Part shown: one piece after another, positions 18,501-29,477 of the stretch
Layout: each line of letters begins with the position of its first letter
Position numbering within the stretch: position 1 is the first letter of the stretch
DNA from: Pseudorasbora parva
Taxonomy: Eukaryota; Chordata; Actinopteri; Cypriniformes; Gobionidae
Assembly (NCBI RefSeq): GCF_024679245.1
Contig: NW_027125104.1
Span: forward strand, 620,001-684,000
Direction: 5' to 3'
DNA length: 64,000 bases
The notes under the pieces: generated by a model
What the model was told of the DNA's origin: nothing
Database searches by the model: none
What the model saw: the letters and a program-made list of their open reading frames with translations, nothing else
Translations under genes and position numbers: made by a program

Positions 18501-18983
18501 CACAAGGACTTGTCATGGATGGTGGCTCATGAGATCCTCCCGGTCAGGGCGGTTATGCACTCCAGAGGCATGGCCAAAAATCCCATCTGCCCGCGGTCCG
18601 GGTGCAAATCCCCGGAGACCGTCTACCATCTGCTCTGGGAGTGCGGTGCTGCGCGGGACCTGTGGGCCAGGGCCGGCCCCCTGTTTTTCCCGTGCCTGCC
18701 AGCGGGTGGGGCCCAGGTGGACTACAAGCTCGCCATCCTAGGGGTGGGTCAGGGCCTAAAAGCCCAAACATCGCATGAATTTGCATCGCTCTGGCTCACC
18801 CTTAACATAATCAAGGATGCCATCTGGGTCACCAGAAACCTGCTGGTGGGGAAACGCGTGACGGTCCCCCTCCACGCATGCGAGCAAAGAATAAGATCAA
18901 CGCTGCAGGGTGGGCCGCATGTCGTCATTCGGACGGGGGGGCCGAGGCCACACAAAGGAGGTCCCGGCCACCACCGACCTTGA
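15537..18983 (+). CDS. Element 2 ORF2: AP endonuclease and reverse transcriptase
   Basis: A 1148-aa protein. The endonuclease domain has N19, E48 (LQEC), D152 and N154 (AGDFN), SRIDYIF and D236-H237 (SDH). The reverse transcriptase has SPGVDGLPLEFY, motif A with D597 (LDFEKAFDRV), RQGCPLSPLL and catalytic YMDD at 700-703. A C-terminal knuckle lies at C1018, C1023, H1031, C1036, the same spacing as in element 1. The ATG at 15537 gives 18 residues before N19; an ATG at codon 11 is also possible. It lies 45 bp after the ORF1 stop, unlike the directly abutting frames of element 1. The last 130 or so codons are markedly GC-rich, ending in a Gly/Pro/His-rich tail. All catalytic residues are present, so the enzyme looks competent. 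Confidence 0.93.
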   Translation: MSHTFLITLLMALTISTINVRSVRATIRAQSILSFLNTCKSDLFLLQECALPFLNRYTKMEELWPPGPSIWSGSNLNKNDGVAILIKNPNILVKGSTVVREGRALLANLNFLGRDFNVLNVYGFTGKNDRYELLEDLQPHMLGRVPVVVAGDFNCVLSKKDRKRVGEDFKIDKTSVLLQGLVRDFNLVDCFKNMHQREEGYTWFSSDGAKASRIDYIFTRDCPPTDATLTPLFFSDHLMLSCTLSLPTGVTVGGGLWKLNCSLLEDEDVVKEYREQFSQWQTLRDFYETHAHWWEMVKDRTRQFFRKVGKEKKDKERRHMMGLQKRLQRYFTLFNNGFDFNDEIQEVKREMSVLSSLQSKGVILRSKEREIEEGEKCTRYFFKKIMTQRRNIVNVKVEGREAKTTKEILKGVEDFYRELYSTKYVNSDTVKEVLEFIVSKVNSENELLTQDFTILEMHKSLKSFKRGKSPGVDGLPLEFYLTFWDILAHELLTVFKDFETVDKLPDSFRTGIVSLLYKTGDRTDLKNWRPITLLNFDCKLFSKILATRMSTVLEDVIHPDQACAVPGRRITDSLVLIRDAICFARDRNIRLVVLNLDFEKAFDRVSHQYLFQVLQKMGFPKRFIAWVGLLYEGLVSKILVNGHLSKAVNIRSGVRQGCPLSPLLYVACIEPLAQILRRDTWIKGIDIPGTSGLTATCVLYMDDVTLLATDVLSIQRAMDLTDWYGRASGAKLNRSKSEALLFGPWDDRDTGGLNVDFKETDFKILGVKFDKEGGGRENWTDLLGKVRKRLGFWGLRQMTLEGKVLIFKAIILPLMSLVCSVFIPPRKFLKKLERAVFYFLWGSKWERLKRDVVKRRPENGGKGLPDPHLFLGSRFTALHLRYATTPSKENKTAAMARFWMGSYLRALKILPIDLRSPVSFNLPTEYSFIKKFLKKHFLEQQDITILTNHKSLVSFVQDREPVSPIPNLTLSEAKLVWKNAAHPALQNGHKDLSWMVAHEILPVRAVMHSRGMAKNPICPRSGCKSPETVYHLLWECGAARDLWARAGPLFFPCLPAGGAQVDYKLAILGVGQGLKAQTSHEFASLWLTLNIIKDAIWVTRNLLVGKRVTVPLHACEQRIRSTLQGGPHVVIRTGGPRPHKGGPGHHRP

Positions 18984-19411
18984 CCGCCCGTAGATGCACC
19001 CTCACCACTCTGGCTACGGGAACAGCGGGCCAGCGGGCCGGAGGAGAGGGGATCTCCGCTGAGCCCCGGAAATGGCAGGCCAAGTGTTCTTCCTGGAGAG
19101 TGGGGGGGAATGCAAACTTGATAAGGACTCACCCCCAGTCTTGCACAATGGATTTTATCATCTTTATTTTATTTATTTACTGATTTTTACATGCAAACAC
19201 CACACCCCCTTTTAAGAAACTCAACACACGCATGGACTATTAAACACGACTTGCACAATGGTTTTAGTTTTATTATTTTAAACACTGAATTCTTCATTTT
19301 AAACCATGTGTATTAAATGTTCTGCTTGTTTTAAATGTGTGTTGAAAGGAAAGTGTGTTTTGTGAAATATGATTGTAAATGGTGACAATAAAAACCTTTC
19401 AAAAGAAAAAA
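18984..19411 (+). other. Element 2 3' UTR and A-rich tail
   Basis: The 428-bp 3' UTR starts GC-rich and becomes AT-rich. CTTGCACAATGG occurs at 19140-19151 and again at 19250-19261, each followed by TTTTA-rich sequence. AATAAA at 19387-19392 lies about 12 nt before the A-rich end (AAAAGAAAAAAA), a plausible poly(A) signal. The open frames here on either strand look spurious. Confidence 0.8.
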
Positions 19412-19565
19412 ATCTGTTCTTATCAGTTTAATATCTGATACGTCCCCTATCCGGGGACTGCATATTAAATTGATTTTTGGCACATGGAGCCGGAACCGGG
19501 GCTTGCTCCGTCCACTCCACGCATCGACCTGGTATTGCAGTGCCTCCAGGAACGGTGTGCTTCCC
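19412..19565 (+). pseudogene. RNU2: U2 snRNA 3' fragment (nucleotides 38-191) right of element 2
   Basis: U2 resumes at ATCTGTTC after the A-rich tail, at the same nucleotide as beside element 1. It is promoterless and not expected to be functional. Confidence 0.95.
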
Positions 19566-20033
19566 CTTTTTGGGGACTGCGAATTGTTGTGACTAATAGA
19601 AGAACCAACAACACCACTGGAATTTTGTCAGAGAATACAGAAATACGCAGGAAGCGCATACAGAATGACGATGAGGTGACCGTTGACGATGACCGTGCCA
19701 CAGAGAAAGCAGCAAGCTGCGGTCATATGAGCATAGGGAAAAAAGAAGAACAAAAGCGTCGGTTGCCGGCCGGCTGACTCATCACCGTCACAGCACGTTT
19801 TTTGATGTCCCTCTTATTTGAGAGTCTTTACCAACGAGCTGATGAGTCGAATCAGGGGTTTGTGTTGGATGGATTAGGGACACCTGATTCAAATCAAGGT
19901 CAGGCACGCACGCACGCAGCAGTCAAGCAATGGAAGGTGCCCCGTCCTTCCTTTTCTTGGGGGAGGGGAAGGTCACCGTGTTTGAGGATGGCGAAGGGGG
20001 ATAGGGCGCCTCTGCCTGGAGGCCAGGCAACTC

Positions 20034-20197
20034 ATACTTACCTGGCAGGGGAGACACCATGATCAGGAAGGTGGTTCACCCAGGGCGAGGCTCGGCCATT
20101 GCACTCCGGTTGTGCTGACCCCTGCGAATTCCCCAAATGTGGGAATCTCGACTGCATAATTTATGGTAGTGGGGGACTGCGTTCGCGCTCTCCCCTG
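20034..20197 (+). ncRNA. RNU1: U1 spliceosomal snRNA (copy 6)
   Basis: First U1 after element 2; the gene is unchanged. Its unit has C at 20511, the variant that alters a spacer hairpin. Confidence 0.97.
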
Positions 20198-21230
20198 TAC
20201 ACACTGGTTAAAAGCAGATAGCGTGGAGGGAAAAAGCGTGCGGTTCTTGACGCTTGTGGCGCCGCCCACTGCCCCAAAGGGTGAAGTTGCACCAGTTTTG
20301 TTATGTTTCTGTCTCTTTCTGCTGTGTCAGCCAGTGACCCGGAGAGTTCAGAGAACTGAACTGCGTCTGTTTTCATCGAGGTTGTCGAAACCTGCGACCG
20401 GTTTGCCGAATGTGGTTTTTCCCACAAACTTTGATATTCAACGGACGAGTTGATTGACAGCAGTGGTCCCAAAGGCAAAGTTGTTCGGATGGAGGTTTTC
20501 TGTCGTATGGCACGACTGTCTCGTGCGCGTGCTGTGAAAAAGCACGCGACATACGTTCGCCTATAGCCGCTCTCATGTTGTTGCTTTTTCATTTTAAAGC
20601 GCCACTAGGTGGCCATTCACCGCGTCCTTTCTCGCCTGACCCCAGACTGAGCCCGTGCACGGGTGTACCGGCTTGGGTGAAATTGTCTCGTTCCGTCCAA
20701 GAGCTATAGCCGTTCTAGCAGACCCCGCCTCGCCCAGCCCGTAGGTTTCGGCCTGCCGCCGCCAAGCTGAATCGAAATTCCCACTTTTTTTCCGATCTGG
20801 ACGGACAGTCAGACTCCAGAGAATCTTTCTGCACTGGTTTGGGCCAGATCGGGCAAAAGACCTAGGACTAGTGTGCAAAAGTAGGTTTTTCACAAAATCC
20901 CAAATACCCGAAAATTTCGCCAGCGCAACCTTCGAATCCGAGGCATGCGTCTCGCTCGGCTCGAGCCAAGGATTCCGATGATATAAGACACTTGGTTCTG
21001 CGGCGTGCGGTTTGGGAGCTACGAGCCATTTCGTACTTTCGGTGGCTGTAGCGCCACCGCCGGGCCCATCGGGGGGCCAGCCTTGGTGATGTTGTAGAGC
21101 GAGTGGCTAGTACCATCCCTCAAAGTTTCAGGTCTCTACGACGTACGGCCTTTGCCAACCCTCCCCCCCCTCACCGCTTCCCAGATGGGCGTCGCCTTTG
21201 CCGGCTCCCCTGCCGCTGCGTCATTGTGTC

Positions 21231-21421
21231 ATCGCTTCTCGGCCTTTTGGCTAAGATCAAGTGTAGTATCTGTTCTTATCAGTTTAATATCTGATACGTC
21301 CCCTATCCGGGGACTGCATATTAAATTGATTTTTGGCACATGGAGCCGGAACCGGGGCTTGCTCCGTCCACTCCACGCATCGACCTGGTATTGCAGTGCC
21401 TCCAGGAACGGTGTGCTTCCC
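21231..21421 (+). ncRNA. RNU2: U2 spliceosomal snRNA (copy 4)
   Basis: Complete; first intact U2 after element 2. Standard PSE. Confidence 0.97.
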
Positions 21422-21889
21422 CTTTTTGGGGACTGCGAATTGTTGTGACTAATAGAAGAACCAACAACACCACTGGAATTTTGTCAGAGAATACAGAAAT
21501 ACGCAGGAAGCGCATACAGAATGACGATGAGGTGACCGTTGACGATGACCGTGCCACAGAGAAAGCAGCAAGCTGCGGTCATATGAGCATAGGGAAAAAA
21601 GAAGAACAAAAGCGTCGGTTGCCGGCCGGCTGACTCATCACCGTCACAGCACGTTTTTTGATGTCCCTCTTATTTGAGAGTCTTTACCAACGAGCTGATG
21701 AGTCGAATCAGGGGTTTGTGTTGGATGGATTAGGGACACCTGATTCAAATCAAGGTCAGGCACGCACGCACGCAGCAGTCAAGCAATGGAAGGTGCCCCG
21801 TCCTTCCTTTTCTTGGGGGAGGGGAAGGTCACCGTGTTTGAGGATGGCGAAGGGGGATAGGGCGCCTCTGCCTGGAGGCCAGGCAACTC

Positions 21890-22053
21890 ATACTTACCTG
21901 GCAGGGGAGACACCATGATCAGGAAGGTGGTTCACCCAGGGCGAGGCTCGGCCATTGCACTCCGGTTGTGCTGACCCCTGCGAATTCCCCAAATGTGGGA
22001 ATCTCGACTGCATAATTTATGGTAGTGGGGGACTGCGTTCGCGCTCTCCCCTG
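21890..22053 (+). ncRNA. RNU1: U1 spliceosomal snRNA (copy 7)
   Basis: The gene is unchanged. The downstream spacer has C at 22367. Confidence 0.97.
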
Positions 22054-23086
22054 TACACACTGGTTAAAAGCAGATAGCGTGGAGGGAAAAAGCGTGCGGT
22101 TCTTGACGCTTGTGGCGCCGCCCACTGCCCCAAAGGGTGAAGTTGCACCAGTTTTGTTATGTTTCTGTCTCTTTCTGCTGTGTCAGCCAGTGACCCGGAG
22201 AGTTCAGAGAACTGAACTGCGTCTGTTTTCATCGAGGTTGTCGAAACCTGCGACCGGTTTGCCGAATGTGGTTTTTCCCACAAACTTTGATATTCAACGG
22301 ACGAGTTGATTGACAGCAGTGGTCCCAAAGGCAAAGTTGTTCGGATGGAGGTTTTCTGTCGTATGGCACGACTGTCTCGTGCGCGTGCTGTGAAAAAGCA
22401 CGCGACATACGTTCGCCTATAGCCGCTCTCATGTTGTTGCTTTTTCATTTTAAAGCGCCACTAGGTGGCCATTCACCGCGTCCTTTCTCGCCTGACCCCA
22501 GACTGAGCCCGTGCACGGGTGTACCGGCTTGGGTGAAATTGTCTCGTTCCGTCCAAGAGCTATAGCCGTTCTAGCAGACCCCGCCTCGCCCAGCCCGTAG
22601 GTTTCGGCCTGCCGCCGCCAAGCTGAATCGAAATTCCCACTTTTTTTCCGATCTGGACGGACAGTCAGACTCCAGAGAATCTTTCTGCACTGGTTTGGGC
22701 CAGATCGGGCAAAAGACCTAGGACTAGTGTGCAAAAGTAGGTTTTTCACAAAATCCCAAATACCCGAAAATTTCGCCAGCGCAACCTTCGAATCCGAGGC
22801 ATGCGTCTCGCTCGGCTCGAGCCAAGGATTCCGATGATATAAGACACTTGGTTCTGCGGCGTGCGGTTTGGGAGCTACGAGCCATTTCGTACTTTCGGTG
22901 GCTGTAGCGCCACCGCCGGGCCCATCGGGGGGCCAGCCTTGGTGATGTTGTAGAGCGAGTGGCTAGTACCATCCCTCAAAGTTTCAGGTCTCTACGACGT
23001 ACGGCCTTTGCCAACCCTCCCCCCCCTCACCGCTTCCCAGATGGGCGTCGCCTTTGCCGGCTCCCCTGCCGCTGCGTCATTGTGTC

Positions 23087-23277
23087 ATCGCTTCTCGGCC
23101 TTTTGGCTAAGATCAAGTGTAGTATCTGTTCTTATCAGTTTAATATCTGATACGTCCCCTATCCGGGGACTGCATATTAAATTGATTTTTGGCACATGGA
23201 GCCGGAACCGGGGCTTGCTCCGTCCACTCCACGCATCGACCTGGTATTGCAGTGCCTCCAGGAACGGTGTGCTTCCC
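23087..23277 (+). ncRNA. RNU2: U2 spliceosomal snRNA (copy 5)
   Basis: Complete; standard PSE; no variant seen. Confidence 0.97.
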
Positions 23278-23745
23278 CTTTTTGGGGACTGCGAATTGTT
23301 GTGACTAATAGAAGAACCAACAACACCACTGGAATTTTGTCAGAGAATACAGAAATACGCAGGAAGCGCATACAGAATGACGATGAGGTGACCGTTGACG
23401 ATGACCGTGCCACAGAGAAAGCAGCAAGCTGCGGTCATATGAGCATAGGGAAAAAAGAAGAACAAAAGCGTCGGTTGCCGGCCGGCTGACTCATCACCGT
23501 CACAGCACGTTTTTTGATGTCCCTCTTATTTGAGAGTCTTTACCAACGAGCTGATGAGTCGAATCAGGGGTTTGTGTTGGATGGATTAGGGACACCTGAT
23601 TCAAATCAAGGTCAGGCACGCACGCACGCAGCAGTCAAGCAATGGAAGGTGCCCCGTCCTTCCTTTTCTTGGGGGAGGGGAAGGTCACCGTGTTTGAGGA
23701 TGGCGAAGGGGGATAGGGCGCCTCTGCCTGGAGGCCAGGCAACTC

Positions 23746-23909
23746 ATACTTACCTGGCAGGGGAGACACCATGATCAGGAAGGTGGTTCACCCAGGGCGA
23801 GGCTCGGCCATTGCACTCCGGTTGTGCTGACCCCTGCGAATTCCCCAAATGTGGGAATCTCGACTGCATAATTTATGGTAGTGGGGGACTGCGTTCGCGC
23901 TCTCCCCTG
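23746..23909 (+). ncRNA. RNU1: U1 spliceosomal snRNA (copy 8)
   Basis: The gene is unchanged. The downstream spacer has C at 24223. Confidence 0.97.
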
Positions 23910-24942
23910 TACACACTGGTTAAAAGCAGATAGCGTGGAGGGAAAAAGCGTGCGGTTCTTGACGCTTGTGGCGCCGCCCACTGCCCCAAAGGGTGAAGTT
24001 GCACCAGTTTTGTTATGTTTCTGTCTCTTTCTGCTGTGTCAGCCAGTGACCCGGAGAGTTCAGAGAACTGAACTGCGTCTGTTTTCATCGAGGTTGTCGA
24101 AACCTGCGACCGGTTTGCCGAATGTGGTTTTTCCCACAAACTTTGATATTCAACGGACGAGTTGATTGACAGCAGTGGTCCCAAAGGCAAAGTTGTTCGG
24201 ATGGAGGTTTTCTGTCGTATGGCACGACTGTCTCGTGCGCGTGCTGTGAAAAAGCACGCGACATACGTTCGCCTATAGCCGCTCTCATGTTGTTGCTTTT
24301 TCATTTTAAAGCGCCACTAGGTGGCCATTCACCGCGTCCTTTCTCGCCTGACCCCAGACTGAGCCCGTGCACGGGTGTACCGGCTTGGGTGAAATTGTCT
24401 CGTTCCGTCCAAGAGCTATAGCCGTTCTAGCAGACCCCGCCTCGCCCAGCCCGTAGGTTTCGGCCTGCCGCCGCCAAGCTGAATCGAAATTCCCACTTTT
24501 TTTCCGATCTGGACGGACAGTCAGACTCCAGAGAATCTTTCTGCACTGGTTTGGGCCAGATCGGGCAAAAGACCTAGGACTAGTGTGCAAAAGTAGGTTT
24601 TTCACAAAATCCCAAATACCCGAAAATTTCGCCAGCGCAACCTTCGAATCCGAGGCATGCGTCTCGCTCGGCTCGAGCCAAGGATTCCGATGATATAAGA
24701 CACTTGGTTCTGCGGCGTGCGGTTTGGGAGCTACGAGCCATTTCGTACTTTCGGTGGCTGTAGCGCCACCGCCGGGCCCATCGGGGGGCCAGCCTTGGTG
24801 ATGTTGTAGAGCGAGTGGCTAGTACCATCCCTCAAAGTTTCAGGTCTCTACGACGTACGGCCTTTGCCAACCCTCCCCCCCCTCACCGCTTCCCAGATGG
24901 GCGTCGCCTTTGCCGGCTCCCCTGCCGCTGCGTCATTGTGTC

Positions 24943-25133
24943 ATCGCTTCTCGGCCTTTTGGCTAAGATCAAGTGTAGTATCTGTTCTTATCAGTTTAAT
25001 ATCTGATACGTCCCCTATCCGGGGACTGCATATTAAATTGATTTTTGGCACATGGAGCCGGAACCGGGGCTTGCTCCGTCCACTCCACGCATCGACCTGG
25101 TATTGCAGTGCCTCCAGGAACGGTGTGCTTCCC
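24943..25133 (+). ncRNA. RNU2: U2 spliceosomal snRNA (copy 6)
   Basis: Complete; standard PSE; no variant seen. Confidence 0.97.
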
Positions 25134-25601
25134 CTTTTTGGGGACTGCGAATTGTTGTGACTAATAGAAGAACCAACAACACCACTGGAATTTTGTCAGA
25201 GAATACAGAAATACGCAGGAAGCGCATACAGAATGACGATGAGGTGACCGTTGACGATGACCGTGCCACAGAGAAAGCAGCAAGCTGCGGTCATATGAGC
25301 ATAGGGAAAAAAGAAGAACAAAAGCGTCGGTTGCCGGCCGGCTGACTCATCACCGTCACAGCACGTTTTTTGATGTCCCTCTTATTTGAGAGTCTTTACC
25401 AACGAGCTGATGAGTCGAATCAGGGGTTTGTGTTGGATGGATTAGGGACACCTGATTCAAATCAAGGTCACGCACGCACGCACGCAGCAGTCAAGCAATG
25501 GAAGGTGCCCCGTCCTTCCTTTTCTTGGGGGAGGGGAAGGTCACCGTGTTTGAGGATGGCGAAGGGGGATAGGGCGCCTCTGCCTGGAGGCCAGGCAACT
25601 C

Positions 25602-25765
25602 ATACTTACCTGGCAGGGGAGACACCATGATCAGGAAGGTGGTTCACCCAGGGCGAGGCTCGGCCATTGCACTCCGGTTGTGCTGACCCCTGCGAATTCC
25701 CCAAATGTGGGAATCTCGACTGCATAATTTATGGTAGTGGGGGACTGCGTTCGCGCTCTCCCCTG
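25602..25765 (+). ncRNA. RNU1: U1 spliceosomal snRNA (copy 9)
   Basis: The gene is unchanged. The upstream GCAC-type repeat begins GGTCACGC instead of GGTCAGGC (near 25470), the same substitution seen in the shortened middle-block units but without the deletion. Confidence 0.97.
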
Positions 25766-26798
25766 TACACACTGGTTAAAAGCAGATAGCGTGGAGGGAA
25801 AAAGCGTGCGGTTCTTGACGCTTGTGGCGCCGCCCACTGCCCCAAAGGGTGAAGTTGCACCAGTTTTGTTATGTTTCTGTCTCTTTCTGCTGTGTCAGCC
25901 AGTGACCCGGAGAGTTCAGAGAACTGAACTGCGTCTGTTTTCATCGAGGTTGTCGAAACCTGCGACCGGTTTGCCGAATGTGGTTTTTCCCACAAACTTT
26001 GATATTCAACGGACGAGTTGATTGACAGCAGTGGTCCCAAAGGCAAAGTTGTTCGGATGGAGGTTTTCTGTCGTATGGCACGACTGTCTCGTGCGCGTGC
26101 TGTGAAAAAGCACGCGACATACGTTCGCCTATAGCCGCTCTCATGTTGTTGCTTTTTCATTTTAAAGCGCCACTAGGTGGCCATTCACCGCGTCCTTTCT
26201 CGCCTGACCCCAGACTGAGCCCGTGCACGGGTGTACCGGCTTGGGTGAAATTGTCTCGTTCCGTCCAAGAGCTATAGCCGTTCTAGCAGACCCCGCCTCG
26301 CCCAGCCCGTAGGTTTCGGCCTGCCGCCGCCAAGCTGAATCGAAATTCCCACTTTTTTTCCGATCTGGACGGACAGTCAGACTCCAGAGAATCTTTCTGC
26401 ACTGGTTTGGGCCAGATCGGGCAAAAGACCTAGGACTAGTGTGCAAAAGTAGGTTTTTCACAAAATCCCAAATACCCGAAAATTTCGCCAGCGCAACCTT
26501 CGAATCCGAGGCATGCGTCTCGCTCGGCTCGAGCCAAGGATTCCGATGATATAAGACACTTGGTTCTGCGGCGTGCGGTTTGGGAGCTACGAGCCATTTC
26601 GTACTTTCGGTGGCTGTAGCGCCACCGCCGGGCCCATCGGGGGGCCAGCCTTGGTGATGTTGTAGAGCGAGTGGCTAGTACCATCCCTCAAAGTTTCAGG
26701 TCTCTACGACGTACGGCCTTTGCCAACCCTCCCCCCCCTCACCGCTTCCCAGATGGGCGTCGCCTTTGCCGGCTCCCCTGCCGCTGCGTCATTGTGTC

Positions 26799-26989
26799 AT
26801 CGCTTCTCGGCCTTTTGGCTAAGATCAAGTGTAGTATCTGTTCTTATCAGTTTAATATCTGATACGTCCCCTATCCGGGGACTGCATATTAAATTGATTT
26901 TTGGCACATGGAGCCGGAACCGGGGCTTGCTCCGTCCACTCCACGCATCGACCTGGTATTGCAGTGCCTCCAGGAACGGTGTGCTTCCC
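26799..26989 (+). ncRNA. RNU2: U2 spliceosomal snRNA (copy 7)
   Basis: Complete; standard PSE; no variant seen. Confidence 0.97.
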
Positions 26990-27457
26990 CTTTTTGGGGA
27001 CTGCGAATTGTTGTGACTAATAGAAGAACCAACAACACCACTGGAATTTTGTCAGAGAATACAGAAATACGCAGGAAGCGCATACAGAATGACGATGAGG
27101 TGACCGTTGACGATGACCGTGCCACAGAGAAAGCAGCAAGCTGCGGTCATATGAGCATAGGGAAAAAAGAAGAACAAAAGCGTCGGTTGCCGGCCGGCTG
27201 ACTCATCACCGTCACAGCACGTTTTTTGATGTCCCTCTTATTTGAGAGTCTTTACCAACGAGCTGATGAGTCGAATCAGGGGTTTGTGTTGGATGGATTA
27301 GGGACACCTGATTCAAATCAAGGTCAGGCACGCACGCACGCAGCAGTCAAGCAATGGAAGGTGCCCCGTCCTTCCTTTTCTTGGGGGAGGGGAAGGTCAC
27401 CGTGTTTGAGGATGGCGAAGGGGGATAGGGCGCCTCTGCCTGGAGGCCAGGCAACTC

Positions 27458-27621
27458 ATACTTACCTGGCAGGGGAGACACCATGATCAGGAAGGTGGTT
27501 CACCCAGGGCGAGGCTCGGCCATTGCACTCCGGTTGTGCTGACCCCTGCGAATTCCCCAAATGTGGGAATCTCGACTGCATAATTTATGGTAGTGGGGGA
27601 CTGCGTTCGCGCTCTCCCCTG
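27458..27621 (+). ncRNA. RNU1: U1 spliceosomal snRNA (copy 10)
   Basis: The gene is unchanged; the downstream spacer returns to T at 27935. Confidence 0.97.
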
Positions 27622-28654
27622 TACACACTGGTTAAAAGCAGATAGCGTGGAGGGAAAAAGCGTGCGGTTCTTGACGCTTGTGGCGCCGCCCACTGCCCCA
27701 AAGGGTGAAGTTGCACCAGTTTTGTTATGTTTCTGTCTCTTTCTGCTGTGTCAGCCAGTGACCCGGAGAGTTCAGAGAACTGAACTGCGTCTGTTTTCAT
27801 CGAGGTTGTCGAAACCTGCGACCGGTTTGCCGAATGTGGTTTTTCCCACAAACTTTGATATTCAACGGACGAGTTGATTGACAGCAGTGGTCCCAAAGGC
27901 AAAGTTGTTCGGATGGAGGTTTTCTGTCGTATGGTACGACTGTCTCGTGCGCGTGCTGTGAAAAAGCACGCGACATACGTTCGCCTATAGCCGCTCTCAT
28001 GTTGTTGCTTTTTCATTTTAAAGCGCCACTAGGTGGCCATTCACCGCGTCCTTTCTCGCCTGACCCCAGACTGAGCCCGTGCACGGGTGTACCGGCTTGG
28101 GTGAAATTGTCTCGTTCCGTCCAAGAGCTATAGCCGTTCTAGCAGACCCCGCCTCGCCCAGCCCGTAGGTTTCGGCCTGCCGCCGCCAAGCTGAATCGAA
28201 ATTCCCACTTTTTTTCCGATCTGGACGGACAGTCAGACTCCAGAGAATCTTTCTGCACTGGTTTGGGCCAGATCGGGCAAAAGACCTAGGACTAGTGTGC
28301 AAAAGTAGGTTTTTCACAAAATCCCAAATACCCGAAAATTTCGCCAGCGCAACCTTCGAATCCGAGGCATGCGTCTCGCTCGGCTCGAGCCAAGGATTCC
28401 GATGATATAAGACACTTGGTTCTGCGGCGTGCGGTTTGGGAGCTACGAGCCATTTCGTACTTTCGGTGGCTGTAGCGCCACCGCCGGGCCCATCGGGGGG
28501 CCAGCCTTGGTGATGTTGTAGAGCGAGTGGCTAGTACCATCCCTCAAAGTTTCAGGTCTCTACGACGTACGGCCTTTGCCAACCCTCCCCCCCCTCACCG
28601 CTTCCCAGATGGGCGTCGCCTTTGCCGGCTCCCCTGCCGCTGCGTCATTGTGTC

Positions 28655-28845
28655 ATCGCTTCTCGGCCTTTTGGCTAAGATCAAGTGTAGTATCTGTTCT
28701 TATCAGTTTAATATCTGATACGTCCCCTATCCGGGGACTGCATATTAAATTGATTTTTGGCACATGGAGCCGGAACCGGGGCTTGCTCCGTCCACTCCAC
28801 GCATCGACCTGGTATTGCAGTGCCTCCAGGAACGGTGTGCTTCCC
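28655..28845 (+). ncRNA. RNU2: U2 spliceosomal snRNA (copy 8)
   Basis: Complete; standard PSE; no variant seen. Confidence 0.97.
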
Positions 28846-29313
28846 CTTTTTGGGGACTGCGAATTGTTGTGACTAATAGAAGAACCAACAACACCACTGG
28901 AATTTTGTCAGAGAATACAGAAATACGCAGGAAGCGCATACAGAATGACGATGAGGTGACCGTTGACGATGACCGTGCCACAGAGAAAGCAGCAAGCTGC
29001 GGTCATATGAGCATAGGGAAAAAAGAAGAACAAAAGCGTCGGTTGCCGGCCGGCTGACTCATCACCGTCACAGCACGTTTTTTGATGTCCCTCTTATTTG
29101 AGAGTCTTTACCAACGAGCTGATGAGTCGAATCAGGGGTTTGTGTTGGATGGATTAGGGACACCTGATTCAAATCAAGGTCAGGCACGCACGCACGCAGC
29201 AGTCAAGCAATGGAAGGTGCCCCGTCCTTCCTTTTCTTGGGGGAGGGGAAGGTCACCGTGTTTGAGGATGGCGAAGGGGGATAGGGCGCCTCTGCCTGGA
29301 GGCCAGGCAACTC

Positions 29314-29477
29314 ATACTTACCTGGCAGGGGAGACACCATGATCAGGAAGGTGGTTCACCCAGGGCGAGGCTCGGCCATTGCACTCCGGTTGTGCTGACC
29401 CCTGCGAATTCCCCAAATGTGGGAATCTCGACTGCATAATTTATGGTAGTGGGGGACTGCGTTCGCGCTCTCCCCTG
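29314..29477 (+). ncRNA. RNU1: U1 spliceosomal snRNA (copy 11)
   Basis: No difference seen from copy 1 in gene or nearby spacer. Confidence 0.97.

Larger units (their letters stand above)
13944..19411 (+). mobile_element. Element 2: full-length U2-inserted non-LTR retrotransposon, a second family
   Basis: About 5468 bp in the same orientation as U2, at the same site as element 1. It has a 5' UTR of about 207 bp, ORF1 with three CCHC knuckles, a 45-bp gap, ORF2 with AP endonuclease and reverse transcriptase, a 428-bp 3' UTR and an A-rich tail. The proteins align in layout with element 1 but differ over most residues (YMDD against YADD), so this is a distinct family of the same Tx1-like group. 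The first five bases, ATCTG, repeat U2 nucleotides 38-42, so the true start may be 13949. Frames are intact. Confidence 0.93.
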
